Origin: [Clostridium] fimetarium
GTDB taxonomy: Bacteria; Bacillota; Clostridia; Lachnospirales; Lachnospiraceae
Direction of reading: 5' to 3'
DNA: 64,000 nucleotides
Assembly (NCBI RefSeq): GCF_900111235.1
Contig: NZ_FOJI01000010.1
Coordinates: 1-64,000, forward strand
In this document: positions 24,215 to 34,110 of the stretch, one piece after another
Layout of the letters: each line of letters starts with the position of its first letter
Position numbering within the stretch: position 1 is the first letter of the stretch
Made by a program: the position numbers and the translations under genes
Notes under the pieces: model-generated
Database searches by the model: none
Told to the model about the DNA's origin: nothing
The model's input: only the letters and a program-made list of their open reading frames with translations

Positions 24215-26779
24215 CTAGTTTGTCTTTAAATATCTCTCCATTCCAACGCGATTACCATCCGTTTTTATCGTAATCTCGCCACATTCGGTTGTAATATAGA
24301 TTTGACTATTATGACTTTGTAATCTGCTTATTAATTCTGGATGTGGGTGTCCATAACGATTCTTGATTCCGCAAGAAATAATGGCTATTTCCGGTTTGAT
24401 TATATCTAAAAATGCTTGTTGGCTGGAGTACATAGAGCCGTGATGAGCCACTTTGAGGACATCATAATCCTTTAACAACTTCTTATCCATCATAGCATTC
24501 TCCCCGTCAGTTTCTAAATCTCCGGTAAATAGCATATCAAAATTCTTATAATTTAGACTGACCGTTGTAGAATACCCATTTTCGGAAGTATATGCAAAGT
24601 TTTGTGATGGATGTAGGCATTTCATTGTAACCGATTTATCGCCAAACTGATCACCTACATTTACATATATAATATTAATTCCTCTGTTTTTTATATTATC
24701 CTCGAAATCTACATATGCCTGATCTTTTTCCTTGATTTTGGGCAGAACAATATTTTTAATATGGATATAAAAGCAATCATCATCTACTATCATTTCAATA
24801 ATTCCGTTAATATGATCAGAATCCATGTGGCTCACAACAATATAGTCTAATGTTCTCACTCCGCTTGCTTTCAGAAATGGCACAATTCTGTATTTGCCCA
24901 CATTTTTAACATCAGAACTGCCTCCATCAAACAAATATGTTGTATTTTCTGGTGTTCTTACAAATATGGAGTCCCCCTGCCCTACATCTATCATATTGAT
25001 TTCCAAGCCCTCATAGCTTTTATAGCAAATCATTAAAATCATGGCTGGGATCAATAACACCACCCACTTGCTTATCTTCTTTTCATGTTTTACATCTTGC
25101 GTCTTATTTACATCTTTTATCTTAGTTGCATCTTTTACCTTATTTGTATTTTGTACCTTCTGTTCTCTTTGTGCCTCATGTTTTCTTAGCACCTTATTTT
25201 CACTTAGCACCTCATCTTCACTAACCACCTTATCTTCACTTAGTACCTCATCTTCACTTAGTACCTCATTTTCACCTTGCACTTTCTTAACATAATTTAT
25301 GTAAGCAATCAAACCAATCAAAATCATATAATACACTATAATTTGTACAATAGATGGCTGTCCGATAATAACAATAGAATAAGGTAGCTTCAAAAACCAA
25401 ACACAAACTACCTCATAAAAATTTAAAATATAATGTGCCATTCCAACAACAAATACTCCTGCAAAATGATTCACCATTCCAAGTAATCCGCCACAGCAGG
25501 CACTAAGCATTATCAATGCCATTAATGGTATTAATATTATATTTATTAAAACTGAATATATAGGGATTTGAAAATAGAAATATAAGATGACCGGAAGCGT
25601 TGCAAGATTTATTGAGAAACTCATTGATGCAGCATATACTAATGCTTTTATGATGGCACTATTTTTCTTGTCTTTATTCGGTGTATATACGATTGAAGTT
25701 ATTGCTGGAGCGATAACGATCATTCCCAGGATGGCACCAAACGATAGCAGAAATCCGCAATTTGTAAACATAGTTGGACTCTGGATCAAAATCACAACTG
25801 CTGCTAAACTGGTTGAAGATAACATGTCATAGGTTCTTCCACACACGCCGGCTCCAACGACTGCAACAAACATGATAATCGCTCGAATTGTTGACACGCC
25901 ATTTCCTGTGATAATTCCATAACATATTACGATTGATAGGCTTACAATCGCACATGGTACAAATTGAATTCCTATTTTTCGAAGCAATTTATATAAAAGC
26001 ATTCCAATCATAGAAATCTGCATCCCACTAATTGCAAGTAGATGCGCAATTCCATTATCCTTATATAAATCATTGATTTCTGGAAGCATCCCCTCGTTAT
26101 CACCTAGAACGATTGAATCATATAATCCAGAATCTTTTTCATCTGCGATGGTGCTATAAGATATTTTAAGTTTATTTTTGAAGTTATATAAAATTGGTAA
26201 TATCTCATTTTCATTTTTTTGAGTGATTTCTAAAATCTTTCCTGTACATTTATACTCCATATTAATTGATTTATAATACAATTTGGAATCAAATCCACCT
26301 GTATTTCTTAACGATGGAAATTCTTTTAATGTTCCAGTAACACGAACAGTATCTCCGATGTCACACGTATATTCATTTACAGTAAGAAGTACTCCACTTG
26401 AATAGGTGCTGACTTGTGGATTTTGTGCTAATGTAATTGTATTTTTCCTTAAATATATCTGTTTATAAGTTTCTTTTTCTTGGATTTTATCTACGATTCC
26501 GATTATATTAACGGATACTCCTGAAGTTTCATCTTTGATATAGGATGAGATTAGATTTGGCTCTAGCTGCTGCTTGGTTATGCCATATGCCATAAAGAAT
26601 ACGATTATGAAAGATAAATAGATTGGTTTATATTTTTTGAAATAAATATTGTTTATGAACCATACAAAAATTGCGAAACTAATTATGATTGTTATCATTC
26701 GGACATCAGCCATAGCACATATATCACCCAATATATACACTATGGCCATTCCAATTAAAGGTCTTTTTATTCTTTTCAC
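24215..26779 (-). CDS. comEC: ComEC/Rec2 DNA uptake channel with metallo-beta-lactamase-like domain
   Basis: An 854-residue protein with an N-terminal membrane part, a Competence domain (about 210-480; LLAISGMQISMIGMLLYKLL) with many transmembrane helices, and a C-terminal metallo-beta-lactamase-like domain (about 590-850). The latter carries HMDSDHINGI and VAHHGSMYSS. ComEC moves single-stranded DNA across the membrane in transformation. Between the two halves lies an unusual charged linker (about 495-567) with repeats of SEDEVL. It is the last gene of the run comEA-response regulator-histidine kinase-GerMN gene-comEC. Residual competence functions elsewhere are not visible, so natural transformation is possible but unproven. 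Confidence 0.92.
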   Translation of the reverse strand: MKRIKRPLIGMAIVYILGDICAMADVRMITIIISFAIFVWFINNIYFKKYKPIYLSFIIVFFMAYGITKQQLEPNLISSYIKDETSGVSVNIIGIVDKIQEKETYKQIYLRKNTITLAQNPQVSTYSSGVLLTVNEYTCDIGDTVRVTGTLKEFPSLRNTGGFDSKLYYKSINMEYKCTGKILEITQKNENEILPILYNFKNKLKISYSTIADEKDSGLYDSIVLGDNEGMLPEINDLYKDNGIAHLLAISGMQISMIGMLLYKLLRKIGIQFVPCAIVSLSIVICYGIITGNGVSTIRAIIMFVAVVGAGVCGRTYDMLSSTSLAAVVILIQSPTMFTNCGFLLSFGAILGMIVIAPAITSIVYTPNKDKKNSAIIKALVYAASMSFSINLATLPVILYFYFQIPIYSVLINIILIPLMALIMLSACCGGLLGMVNHFAGVFVVGMAHYILNFYEVVCVWFLKLPYSIVIIGQPSIVQIIVYYMILIGLIAYINYVKKVQGENEVLSEDEVLSEDKVVSEDEVLSENKVLRKHEAQREQKVQNTNKVKDATKIKDVNKTQDVKHEKKISKWVVLLIPAMILMICYKSYEGLEINMIDVGQGDSIFVRTPENTTYLFDGGSSDVKNVGKYRIVPFLKASGVRTLDYIVVSHMDSDHINGIIEMIVDDDCFYIHIKNIVLPKIKEKDQAYVDFEDNIKNRGINIIYVNVGDQFGDKSVTMKCLHPSQNFAYTSENGYSTTVSLNYKNFDMLFTGDLETDGENAMMDKKLLKDYDVLKVAHHGSMYSSQQAFLDIIKPEIAIISCGIKNRYGHPHPELISRLQSHNSQIYITTECGEITIKTDGNRVGMERYLKTN
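25190..25290. repeat. 18-bp imperfect tandem repeat in comEC
   Basis: About five units encode SEDEVL-type hexapeptides in the linker between the membrane part and the hydrolase domain of ComEC. Confidence 0.75.
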
Positions 26780-26786
26780 CCTCCCA

Positions 26787-27716
26787 TTATTGATTGTTTT
26801 GATAAATAATATCCGTATTCATTTCAAATGGTGCTTCTAAACTAATCGTTTCACGATATACTTTCTTAGAATCGCCATTTATCAAAAACTGTACCTTATC
26901 AATATTACTTAACTCACAAAGTGAGTCTACAATTGAATAAATTGGAATTGAACTTGAAACATTTACGATTTCAGTTAAGAACTCAGAATTTAAATTAACA
27001 TAACAGATTCCGTCTTTTACTGAAATATTAAGTAACTTTAGGTTCGCTGGCAAAGTCATACCATCCGATGTAGTATCTGGTCCTTTAATCAACTGCTCAA
27101 CGATTGCTCTCTCAATGGAAACATTTCTGCTATAGGCTACAGAAAAGTTTTCTTTTACAAGTTTATCGCCCTTCGCATTCGCAAAATACAAGCTCAAATC
27201 TGACCATTGTAAATCACTAACACTATTGCCATCAGCATCTATAAAATCAGAAGCTGACATCATTCCTATCGTTGCACCATCTAAATAGGTTACGGGTATA
27301 TTATCAACGTAAAACATAACATAATCAATTCCAGCAATTTGAGTTAGCGTCTTGACTACCGCACCCCTAAAAAGTGCTTGTCTAGTTGAATTCATATTAT
27401 AATATTCTTGATTAAAATATATATTTGCAATATTATCAATGATTTCATATTTGTCGATTGATACATATTCCTTTTTAATCACAACCACATCATTTGATTT
27501 TTGAACTGTATTCATCTGGTTCAACAATTCACCTATCGTGGAATAGGTATCCGTCTGATTGGTTCCATAGCTTACAGATACAAGCTTATTTATATCACTG
27601 TTCGTATAATAGACATTAAACGAATTGGTATAGGTCTCTTTCTTACAGCCTGCCAAGCACAATACAATAAATAAAGTGAATATCATTATAAATATTTTTT
27701 TTCTACTTTTCATCAT
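26787..27716 (-). CDS. GerMN-domain lipoprotein
   Basis: A 309-residue lipoprotein with a signal peptide and lipobox LCLAGC. It appears to carry two GerMN-type domains (about 45-165 and 170-300), recognisable from GAVVKTLTQIAGIDYVMFYV and AIVEQLIKGP. The domain was named from GerM, a spore germination/sporulation protein, and also occurs in other envelope lipoproteins. It lies 25 bases after the histidine kinase and 7 bases before comEC. Cotranscription with a two-component system suggests an envelope-stress or sporulation link; the exact role is unknown. Confidence 0.85.
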   Translation of the reverse strand: MMKSRKKIFIMIFTLFIVLCLAGCKKETYTNSFNVYYTNSDINKLVSVSYGTNQTDTYSTIGELLNQMNTVQKSNDVVVIKKEYVSIDKYEIIDNIANIYFNQEYYNMNSTRQALFRGAVVKTLTQIAGIDYVMFYVDNIPVTYLDGATIGMMSASDFIDADGNSVSDLQWSDLSLYFANAKGDKLVKENFSVAYSRNVSIERAIVEQLIKGPDTTSDGMTLPANLKLLNISVKDGICYVNLNSEFLTEIVNVSSSIPIYSIVDSLCELSNIDKVQFLINGDSKKVYRETISLEAPFEMNTDIIYQNNQ

Positions 27717-27741
27717 ATACTCTTATTCTCTTTCCTATATG

Positions 27742-29076
27742 CTACTCTACGTAGTTAAGTGGTATTCTAACCGTAAATGTTGTGCCGACATTTTCCTCAC
27801 TATGGAGTTTGATTGCTCCATGATGCATCAAAATTGAATTTCTTACAATTGCAAGACCAAGCCCTGTTCCACCTGTTTCTCTTGATCTAGCCTTGTCTAC
27901 CCTATAAAACCGTTCAAAAACCTTATCTTGATTTTCTTCTGGTATACCAATTCCGTTATCTTCTACTTTAATGTAAAAATACTGATGATCCGCATTCAGT
28001 GAAACGTGAACCCATCCATCAATTTGATTATATTTGATTGCATTTTCTACTAAATTGGATATTGCTAAAGAAAATTTCACTTCATCTATTTCAGCTACTA
28101 CTGGTCGAAAGCTTTCAAATACTAGTTCAATATTTTTCTTTTGAGCAATAGGTTTTAATCTTTTCAAAATCAACTCCACGGACTCATTAATATTGGTTGA
28201 AGTAATATTAAGCTTTGCAACTGATTTGTCCATCTTAACTAGCGATAACAAATCATCAATAATTATGCTCTCTCTATCAATTTCATCAACAATATCTTGC
28301 ATAAATTCCTTATATATTTCTATAGGTGCATCTGCTTGATTATTGAGTGAATCTGCCAAAACCTTCATAGATGTAATCGGTGTTTTCAATTCATGTGATA
28401 CATTAGAAACAAACTCTTGTCTAGACTCATCTAGATTATGCATCTTGTCCATTATTTCATTAAAACTCTCCGCAAAATGCTCTAACTCTGAATATCCATT
28501 TCCCTCGATTCTCTTGTCATAATGGCCCATAGCAATTAAATCTACATCATCAAATGTCTTACGAAATGCTTTTGTTATCATCTTTGAAGAAACTCCGGCC
28601 AAAAATATTAAGAATGTAATTAATGCAATCTTAATTACATATGTTTTTTGGGATACTTCAACTGAAAATTTAATAATTCCTTCTGTAGATAAATCAATCA
28701 CAATTACACCCATTATTGATTTTTCCGAGCCAAAAACAGGAGTTACAACTTCTATGCAACCTCTATCCTTGTCATATTCAGAAATACTTTTTTGTGAGTC
28801 AAATGCCTTAACAGTATTCTCTGATAAAAGTGTTTTGTTTTTTTCAACTGAGAAAGTATCAAGTACAATCATATAGTCTGGATTAACCAACAATATTCTT
28901 GCTTCATTTACAGATGAATATTGTTGAAGAACACCACTAAATGAATTCACATTCGCATTTGAGATGTCGGAATATTTTGAGATTTCATTTGCAATAATTG
29001 CAGATTGCGTCTGAATACTTGCAAGCTTATCATTTATTATTTCTGCTTTATAGTAATTATGCACTGCCTGCTCCAT
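27742..29076 (-). CDS. Sensor histidine kinase (HAMP, HisKA, HATPase); N-terminus lies further upstream
   Basis: From the first ATG the protein has 444 residues: an outer sensor region (about 5-140), a transmembrane helix (about 145-165), HAMP, HisKA with the phospho-His in FVSNVSHELKTPITSMK, and an ATPase domain with LVENAIKYN, VEDNGIGIPEE and GTGLGLAI. The frame stays open upstream to 29187 and clearly encodes a first transmembrane helix (SIQFRVFIIIVILGVLPVTI). There is no ATG, GTG or TTG in that stretch. Real translation probably starts near 29154-29184 from a rare codon, unless the sequence has an error. It overlaps or abuts the response regulator, with which it forms a pair. Confidence 0.88.
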   Translation of the reverse strand: MEQAVHNYYKAEIINDKLASIQTQSAIIANEISKYSDISNANVNSFSGVLQQYSSVNEARILLVNPDYMIVLDTFSVEKNKTLLSENTVKAFDSQKSISEYDKDRGCIEVVTPVFGSEKSIMGVIVIDLSTEGIIKFSVEVSQKTYVIKIALITFLIFLAGVSSKMITKAFRKTFDDVDLIAMGHYDKRIEGNGYSELEHFAESFNEIMDKMHNLDESRQEFVSNVSHELKTPITSMKVLADSLNNQADAPIEIYKEFMQDIVDEIDRESIIIDDLLSLVKMDKSVAKLNITSTNINESVELILKRLKPIAQKKNIELVFESFRPVVAEIDEVKFSLAISNLVENAIKYNQIDGWVHVSLNADHQYFYIKVEDNGIGIPEENQDKVFERFYRVDKARSRETGGTGLGLAIVRNSILMHHGAIKLHSEENVGTTFTVRIPLNYVE

Positions 29077-29167
29077 GATTGTTACTGGAAGAACTCCTAA
29101 AATTACGATTATAATAAATACTCTAAACTGAATACTCCGAATATAATTACTTATTTTTTTTAGGTAT

Positions 29168-29860
29168 TTAACTCTGAAAATAATAGCCTACACCCCACTT
29201 TGTGTTAACATATTTGGGCTCGCTTGGATTAGCCTCTATTTTTTCACGTAATCTTCTAATATGAACATCAACCGTTCTTACATCACCAGGGTATTCATAA
29301 CCCCAAACAATGTTAAGTAAGTTATCTCTGCTGTATACCTTGTTTGGATTAAAAGATAATAATTCTAACAAATCAAATTCCTTAGCCGTAAGATAGACCT
29401 CTTTATCGAATATAACTAATGTTCTGCTGTCGCAATCTATTTTTAAATCGCCAGCTTTTATCACTTTCGCTACATTCTCTTTGCTCTCTGCTTTTGCATT
29501 TCTTCTCATAATTGCCTTAATTCTAGCTTTCACTTCCAAAATGTTAAATGGTTTTGTTATATAATCATCAGCTCCATATTCAAGGCCTAATATTTTATCC
29601 ATATCATCGCCTTTTGCAGTAAGCATAATAATGGGCACATTAGAAAATTCTCTAATATGCTGACATACTTCTATTCCATTCATCTTAGGAAGCATAATAT
29701 CTAATAAAATCATATCATACATTGTGTTCTTAGCACGTTCGAGTGCTTCTTCTCCATCATATGCACAATCAACTTCCATATCATCTTGCTCAAGGCTAAA
29801 TCTTATGCCTTTTACAATCAATTTCTCATCATCTACAACTAATACTTTTTTTCCCATCAT
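29168..29860 (-). CDS. Response regulator, OmpR/PhoB family
   Basis: A 230-residue regulator. The receiver domain (1-120) has acidic residues in VVDDEK, the phospho-acceptor Asp in LLDIMLPKMNG and Lys in YITKPF. The C-terminal winged helix (about 135-230) contains GYEYPGDVRTVDVHIRRLRE. The start is the ATG six bases after GGAAGG; ten earlier in-frame residues lack support. It is transcribed between comEA and its cognate kinase. The target genes are unknown; the GerMN lipoprotein and comEC downstream are candidates. Confidence 0.92.
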   Translation of the reverse strand: MMGKKVLVVDDEKLIVKGIRFSLEQDDMEVDCAYDGEEALERAKNTMYDMILLDIMLPKMNGIEVCQHIREFSNVPIIMLTAKGDDMDKILGLEYGADDYITKPFNILEVKARIKAIMRRNAKAESKENVAKVIKAGDLKIDCDSRTLVIFDKEVYLTAKEFDLLELLSFNPNKVYSRDNLLNIVWGYEYPGDVRTVDVHIRRLREKIEANPSEPKYVNTKWGVGYYFQS

Positions 29861-29895
29861 ATTTCCTTCCATTGCAATATTAATGGCCATTGCAA

Positions 29896-30546
29896 TTATT
29901 TCACAACAATCAAATCTTTGATTTTGTTAAATGCTGCATCCTTAATTCCAGAAACTTTCTTAATATCTTCAATCGTCTCAAATTTATTATTAGTCGTTCT
30001 ATAAGCGATAATATCAATTGCTCTTGATTCCCCTATTCCAGGTAAAGTCATTAATTGATCTTTGGTTGCACTATTAATATTAACTAAAGTGCTACTGGAA
30101 TTGTCTAAAGCTTGCGGGCTAACTTGATTTGATAGATTTTCATCTATATCAGGAACGTATATCTTTTGTCCATCAGTCAAATAATCTGCTAGATTAAGAT
30201 AATTATAATTAGCATATTCTGTCATACCGCCAGCCATTTCAATCGCTTGGTATACTCTCATATTCTCATATAATTCGTATATCCCCGGATTAATCACACA
30301 TCCGCATACGTATACACACAATTTTGCTAATTCTGTTTTTGGTTCAATTGCTGTATTCTTAGAACTTGATGTTGCAGCAACTTCTCCTGTAGCATTTTCG
30401 ACATTCGATTCAAGTGTTGCAAATTCTGCATTATCTGCATTGGTTTTAAAGTTACAACTGTACAAAATTCCTGCACAAACCAATAAGATAACAATCATTG
30501 CAATTTTCATTTTATTTGCATATTTCTTTAATTTTTCTATTTGCAT
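29896..30546 (-). CDS. comEA: ComEA-like DNA-binding competence protein
   Basis: A 216-residue membrane-anchored protein with an N-terminal helix (about 12-30), a linker, an SLBB domain (about 75-135; CVCGCVINPGIYEL) and a C-terminal helix-hairpin-helix pair (about 155-215; NINSATKDQLMTLPGIGESR). ComEA binds double-stranded DNA outside the membrane and hands it to ComEC. It is first in the run that ends with comEC; in most Firmicutes the two are closer together, whereas here a two-component system and a GerMN gene lie between them. Confidence 0.9.
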   Translation of the reverse strand: MQIEKLKKYANKMKIAMIVILLVCAGILYSCNFKTNADNAEFATLESNVENATGEVAATSSSKNTAIEPKTELAKLCVYVCGCVINPGIYELYENMRVYQAIEMAGGMTEYANYNYLNLADYLTDGQKIYVPDIDENLSNQVSPQALDNSSSTLVNINSATKDQLMTLPGIGESRAIDIIAYRTTNNKFETIEDIKKVSGIKDAAFNKIKDLIVVK

Positions 30547-30753
30547 ATTTTCTCCTTATATCAACATCTTTCTCTGATATAAGATCCCCTTTATGCTCAA
30601 TTACATTTTACTTAAAATTACAATACATTACAAGCGAAACTTTAATATTTTTAACATTTAATATGAAAGAACATAACTTTATTCTAAAATAGCCCAATTA
30701 TAACTATAAAACGCAAAATCGCTAAGATTATTGTAAACATTTGCATATAATTA

Positions 30754-30782
30754 TTTACACTTAATAATCAATATAGTACAAT
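30754..30782 (+). promoter_or_regulatory. Promoter of the gtrA-type gene
   Basis: TTTACA, a 17-base spacer and TACAAT, 38 bases before the ATG, with GAGGAG as ribosome-binding site. Confidence 0.6.
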
Positions 30783-30819
30783 AACTAAGTATATTTTGAA
30801 GTGAGGAGAAAAGTCCAAA

Positions 30820-31251
30820 ATGGAACGAAGTGAAAATACTTTAAAATTGTTATTCGCTAAATTATTAAATAGGGAAACCATTAGCTATTTAATTTTTGGA
30901 GTTTTAACAACTGTGATAAATATAGGTGTTTACAAATTATGTAGAACGGTTCATATCGAGTATCGGCTTTCCACCATTATCGCTTGGATAGTTGCAGTTA
31001 TAGTTGCATTTGTCACCAATAAGATTTTTGTGTTTGAAAGTACGAATATGCAGCCTGGTATTATTTTAAAAGAAGCAGTTACATTTGTTACTTCGAGATT
31101 AGTATCCGGGTTATGTGATTTTGGTTTTATGGTTTTTGCTGTAGAAATTATTCATATGGATGATTTTATAGCCAAAATCATAACTAATGTTTTTGTAGTT
31201 GTAATTAACTACTTGTTCAGTAAGCTCGTTGTTTTCAAGAAAAAGGGTTAG
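30820..31251 (+). CDS. GtrA-family membrane protein
   Basis: A 143-residue protein with four transmembrane helices and the family pattern ISYLIFGVLTTVINIGVY and FVTNKIFVFES. GtrA-like proteins are thought to help flip or transfer lipid-linked sugars for cell-surface glycosylation. It is followed after 31 bases by a large YfhO-type membrane protein, which fits a role in cell-surface glycan or teichoic acid modification. Substrate unknown. Confidence 0.88.
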   Translation: MERSENTLKLLFAKLLNRETISYLIFGVLTTVINIGVYKLCRTVHIEYRLSTIIAWIVAVIVAFVTNKIFVFESTNMQPGIILKEAVTFVTSRLVSGLCDFGFMVFAVEIIHMDDFIAKIITNVFVVVINYLFSKLVVFKKKG

Positions 31252-31282
31252 GTGCCGCTAAAGCGGCGGATAGGAGTATATT

Positions 31283-34093
31283 GTGAATAAAATTAAATTT
31301 CCAAAGATTAAACTATTGGATACTGATTCATCTTCAGATAATGAAATCCCACACGGTAATATTACTTATATTATAGCATATGCGATTCCACTTATAATGT
31401 TTATCGCTTTATATTATGTAAGGGACATATTCCCTTTTGGTAATAATTGTTATCTACGCTCTGACATGTATCATCAATATGCTCCATTTTTTTCGGAGTT
31501 TTGGCACAAGCTAGCAACTGGCCAGAGTCTTACATATTCATGGGATATTGGTATGGGCACGAATTTCACTGCACTATATGGTTATTATCTTGCAAGCCCC
31601 GCGAACTGGCTAATTGTCCTTTTTCCACAAAAATATATTATTGAAATAATGAATGCGCTGATTATTTTGAAACTTGCAGGTGCTAGTACTTCTTTCACAT
31701 ATTATATTTCAAAACGCTTTCACACAAAATCTTGCTTGATCGCATTGTTTGGTACTTTTTATGCAATGTCTGGATTTGTTGCTGCTTATAGTTGGAATAT
31801 TATGTGGCTAGACTGTATCATTCTTATTCCACTCATCATCCTTGGTTTAGAAAAACTTGTTAACGAAAACAAATGTTTCTTATACAGTATTTCTCTTGGC
31901 CTTTGTATTTTTTCAAACTATTATATATCAATTATGGTATGCCTAACTGTTGTTATATATTTTATTGTTTTAATGATCTCCTACAGTGGAAATAGACATT
32001 TTAAAATCTACTTGAAAAAGTTTATTAATTGGGTTTTTTATTCATTAATTGCTGGAGGACTTGCCGCATGTCTACTTTTACCGGAAATGTACGCACTATC
32101 GCTTTCTGCATCAAGTGAAATGTCATTTCCAAAAACACTTACAACTTACTTCCCAATTATGGAAATGCTTGTAAGACAGTTAATAAATGTCCCTGTTCAT
32201 CTTGGACTTGAACATTATCCAAATATATATTGTGGCGTAGCCATTTTCTTTTTGATTCCGCTTTATATAATGAATTCAAAAATCAATACCAGGCAAAAAG
32301 TTGGAAAGGTTGTTATTCTACTAATCTTTTTAACTGCATTTAATATGAATATTCCTAACTTTGTATGGCATGGCTTTCACTTCCCTAATAGTTTGCCTTG
32401 TCGCCAATCATTTATATACATTTTTTTCGTACTTTCAATGAGTTATGAAGCCTTTCATGATATTGAAAGTTATTCAAAAAAACAATTAACCGGTGCGCTT
32501 TGGTGTGCGATTGGATTCCTCCTTCTTGCTGAACAACTCTATGCAGGAGACACTTATAATTTCAAGATAATGTATATCAGTGGTGCATTTATGCTTATAT
32601 ATATGTTATTCATATATCTTCATAGAAGTAATCGATTAAAGAAGCCACTTCTCATATTCTTGGTATTTACTGTTGCAATTATTGAATGCACAATCAACAT
32701 GCAAGCTACAGGACTTAGTACTACTATCAGAACCTATTATGTGAATGATAATGAGGCGGTTGATACTGTAAATGATTTTGTAGACCAAAATGACACTTCA
32801 TTTTATAGAATAGAAAAAACCTCTGGGCTCCGTACAAAAAATGATGCTGCTTGGCATAATTATAAGAGTATTTCCACCTTCTCTTCTACTGCGAATGCGG
32901 GGATGACAGATTTTCTAGGTTATTTAGGTTGTGAACATTCAACAAATGCTTATGCGTTTAAAGGATCCACTTTAGTTACTGATGCTATATTTGATGTAAA
33001 ATATCTATTAGGTAATAAGTCGGTGACTGAAAGTAATTTATTGAAATTTTACTATGGTAACAATGGCGAATTTTTATATCAAAATCAATATACTTTGCCT
33101 ATTGGTTTTATGGTAAATTCAAATATTAATGAAGATTGGAAACTTGATTCACCAGGATATGGGATTCAAAATCAAAATGCATTTATACAACTTAACACTG
33201 GAATTCCTGAAGTATTTAAGCAGATTTATGAATTTCATACAGAACCAGATGTAAATATCGTTCCGACAATGAATGGACATATGTATCTTCTTGCTAGGAA
33301 TCAAAATATTAAGGCATTAAGTGTCTCAATCAATGGAACTATAACTAATTATACCGATCTAGAAAATTCTAACTACACTATAGATATCGGTTATGTAAAT
33401 ACTACTGATGTAATTGAAGCTTATGCTGATACTACAATGAACGTTTTAGTATATTCACTTGATACTAACAAATTTATCTCTGCAATTAATACGCTCAAAC
33501 AAGGTGGACTTGATGTAACGTATCATAGTGACACCAAAATAGAAGGTACTGTCAATTCATTAAATGATGGTGTAATGATGTTCTCAATACCTTTTGATAA
33601 GGGATGGACTGTTAAAGTTGATGGCAAAAAAGTGAATACATTTGCAATCAAGGATGCATTGTTAGGAATTGATGTTGGTGTTGGACAACATACCATAAAG
33701 TTGTCTTATATACCTGTAGGATTAGTAAAAGGTTTGATTATTTCAATTTCTTGTATACTTATTTTGATAGCCCTGTTTATATTTAGAAGGCGTGAAAAGA
33801 ATGGTCGGCTTTCCACCAAGAAACTTCCAAAGTTTTTACAAGAAATACTTTCTGAGGAAGATGTTATTCTATACAACACTCCAATCAAAGATAAACTTGC
33901 TAATATGATTGGACTTAATCATGCGGAGCCATTTACTAACAAATTAGCCACTGAAAAGGATATGGATATGGTGATTGATAATGATATCACCTCTGGTTTG
34001 GCTGCTGACGTCAATGCCTATCTAGATGATGACATTGACTCTGACGCTGATTCAGATTATAATGCAAAAGATAATAATGAAACAAACTTATAA
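31283..34093 (+). CDS. YfhO-family large membrane protein
   Basis: A 936-residue protein with about twelve transmembrane segments in the N-terminal 500 residues, an outer domain (about 480-815), one further helix (about 815-835) and a cytoplasmic acidic tail rich in Asp. YfhO-family motifs include [19 protein letters not shown] and [12 protein letters not shown] near the N-terminus and [15 protein letters not shown] near the end of the outer domain. Family members are GT-C-like proteins linked to lipoteichoic acid glycosylation. GTG start. It lies directly after the GtrA-type gene, which supports a joint role in surface sugar transfer. The acidic tail (last 40 residues) is unusual. Confidence 0.87.
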   Translation: MNKIKFPKIKLLDTDSSSDNEIPHGNITYIIAYAIPLIMFIALYYVRDIFPFGNNCYLRSDMYHQYAPFFSEFWHKLATGQSLTYSWDIGMGTNFTALYGYYLASPANWLIVLFPQKYIIEIMNALIILKLAGASTSFTYYISKRFHTKSCLIALFGTFYAMSGFVAAYSWNIMWLDCIILIPLIILGLEKLVNENKCFLYSISLGLCIFSNYYISIMVCLTVVIYFIVLMISYSGNRHFKIYLKKFINWVFYSLIAGGLAACLLLPEMYALSLSASSEMSFPKTLTTYFPIMEMLVRQLINVPVHLGLEHYPNIYCGVAIFFLIPLYIMNSKINTRQKVGKVVILLIFLTAFNMNIPNFVWHGFHFPNSLPCRQSFIYIFFVLSMSYEAFHDIESYSKKQLTGALWCAIGFLLLAEQLYAGDTYNFKIMYISGAFMLIYMLFIYLHRSNRLKKPLLIFLVFTVAIIECTINMQATGLSTTIRTYYVNDNEAVDTVNDFVDQNDTSFYRIEKTSGLRTKNDAAWHNYKSISTFSSTANAGMTDFLGYLGCEHSTNAYAFKGSTLVTDAIFDVKYLLGNKSVTESNLLKFYYGNNGEFLYQNQYTLPIGFMVNSNINEDWKLDSPGYGIQNQNAFIQLNTGIPEVFKQIYEFHTEPDVNIVPTMNGHMYLLARNQNIKALSVSINGTITNYTDLENSNYTIDIGYVNTTDVIEAYADTTMNVLVYSLDTNKFISAINTLKQGGLDVTYHSDTKIEGTVNSLNDGVMMFSIPFDKGWTVKVDGKKVNTFAIKDALLGIDVGVGQHTIKLSYIPVGLVKGLIISISCILILIALFIFRRREKNGRLSTKKLPKFLQEILSEEDVILYNTPIKDKLANMIGLNHAEPFTNKLATEKDMDMVIDNDITSGLAADVNAYLDDDIDSDADSDYNAKDNNETNL

Positions 34094-34110
34094 AAATGGA
34101 GGATATACCT

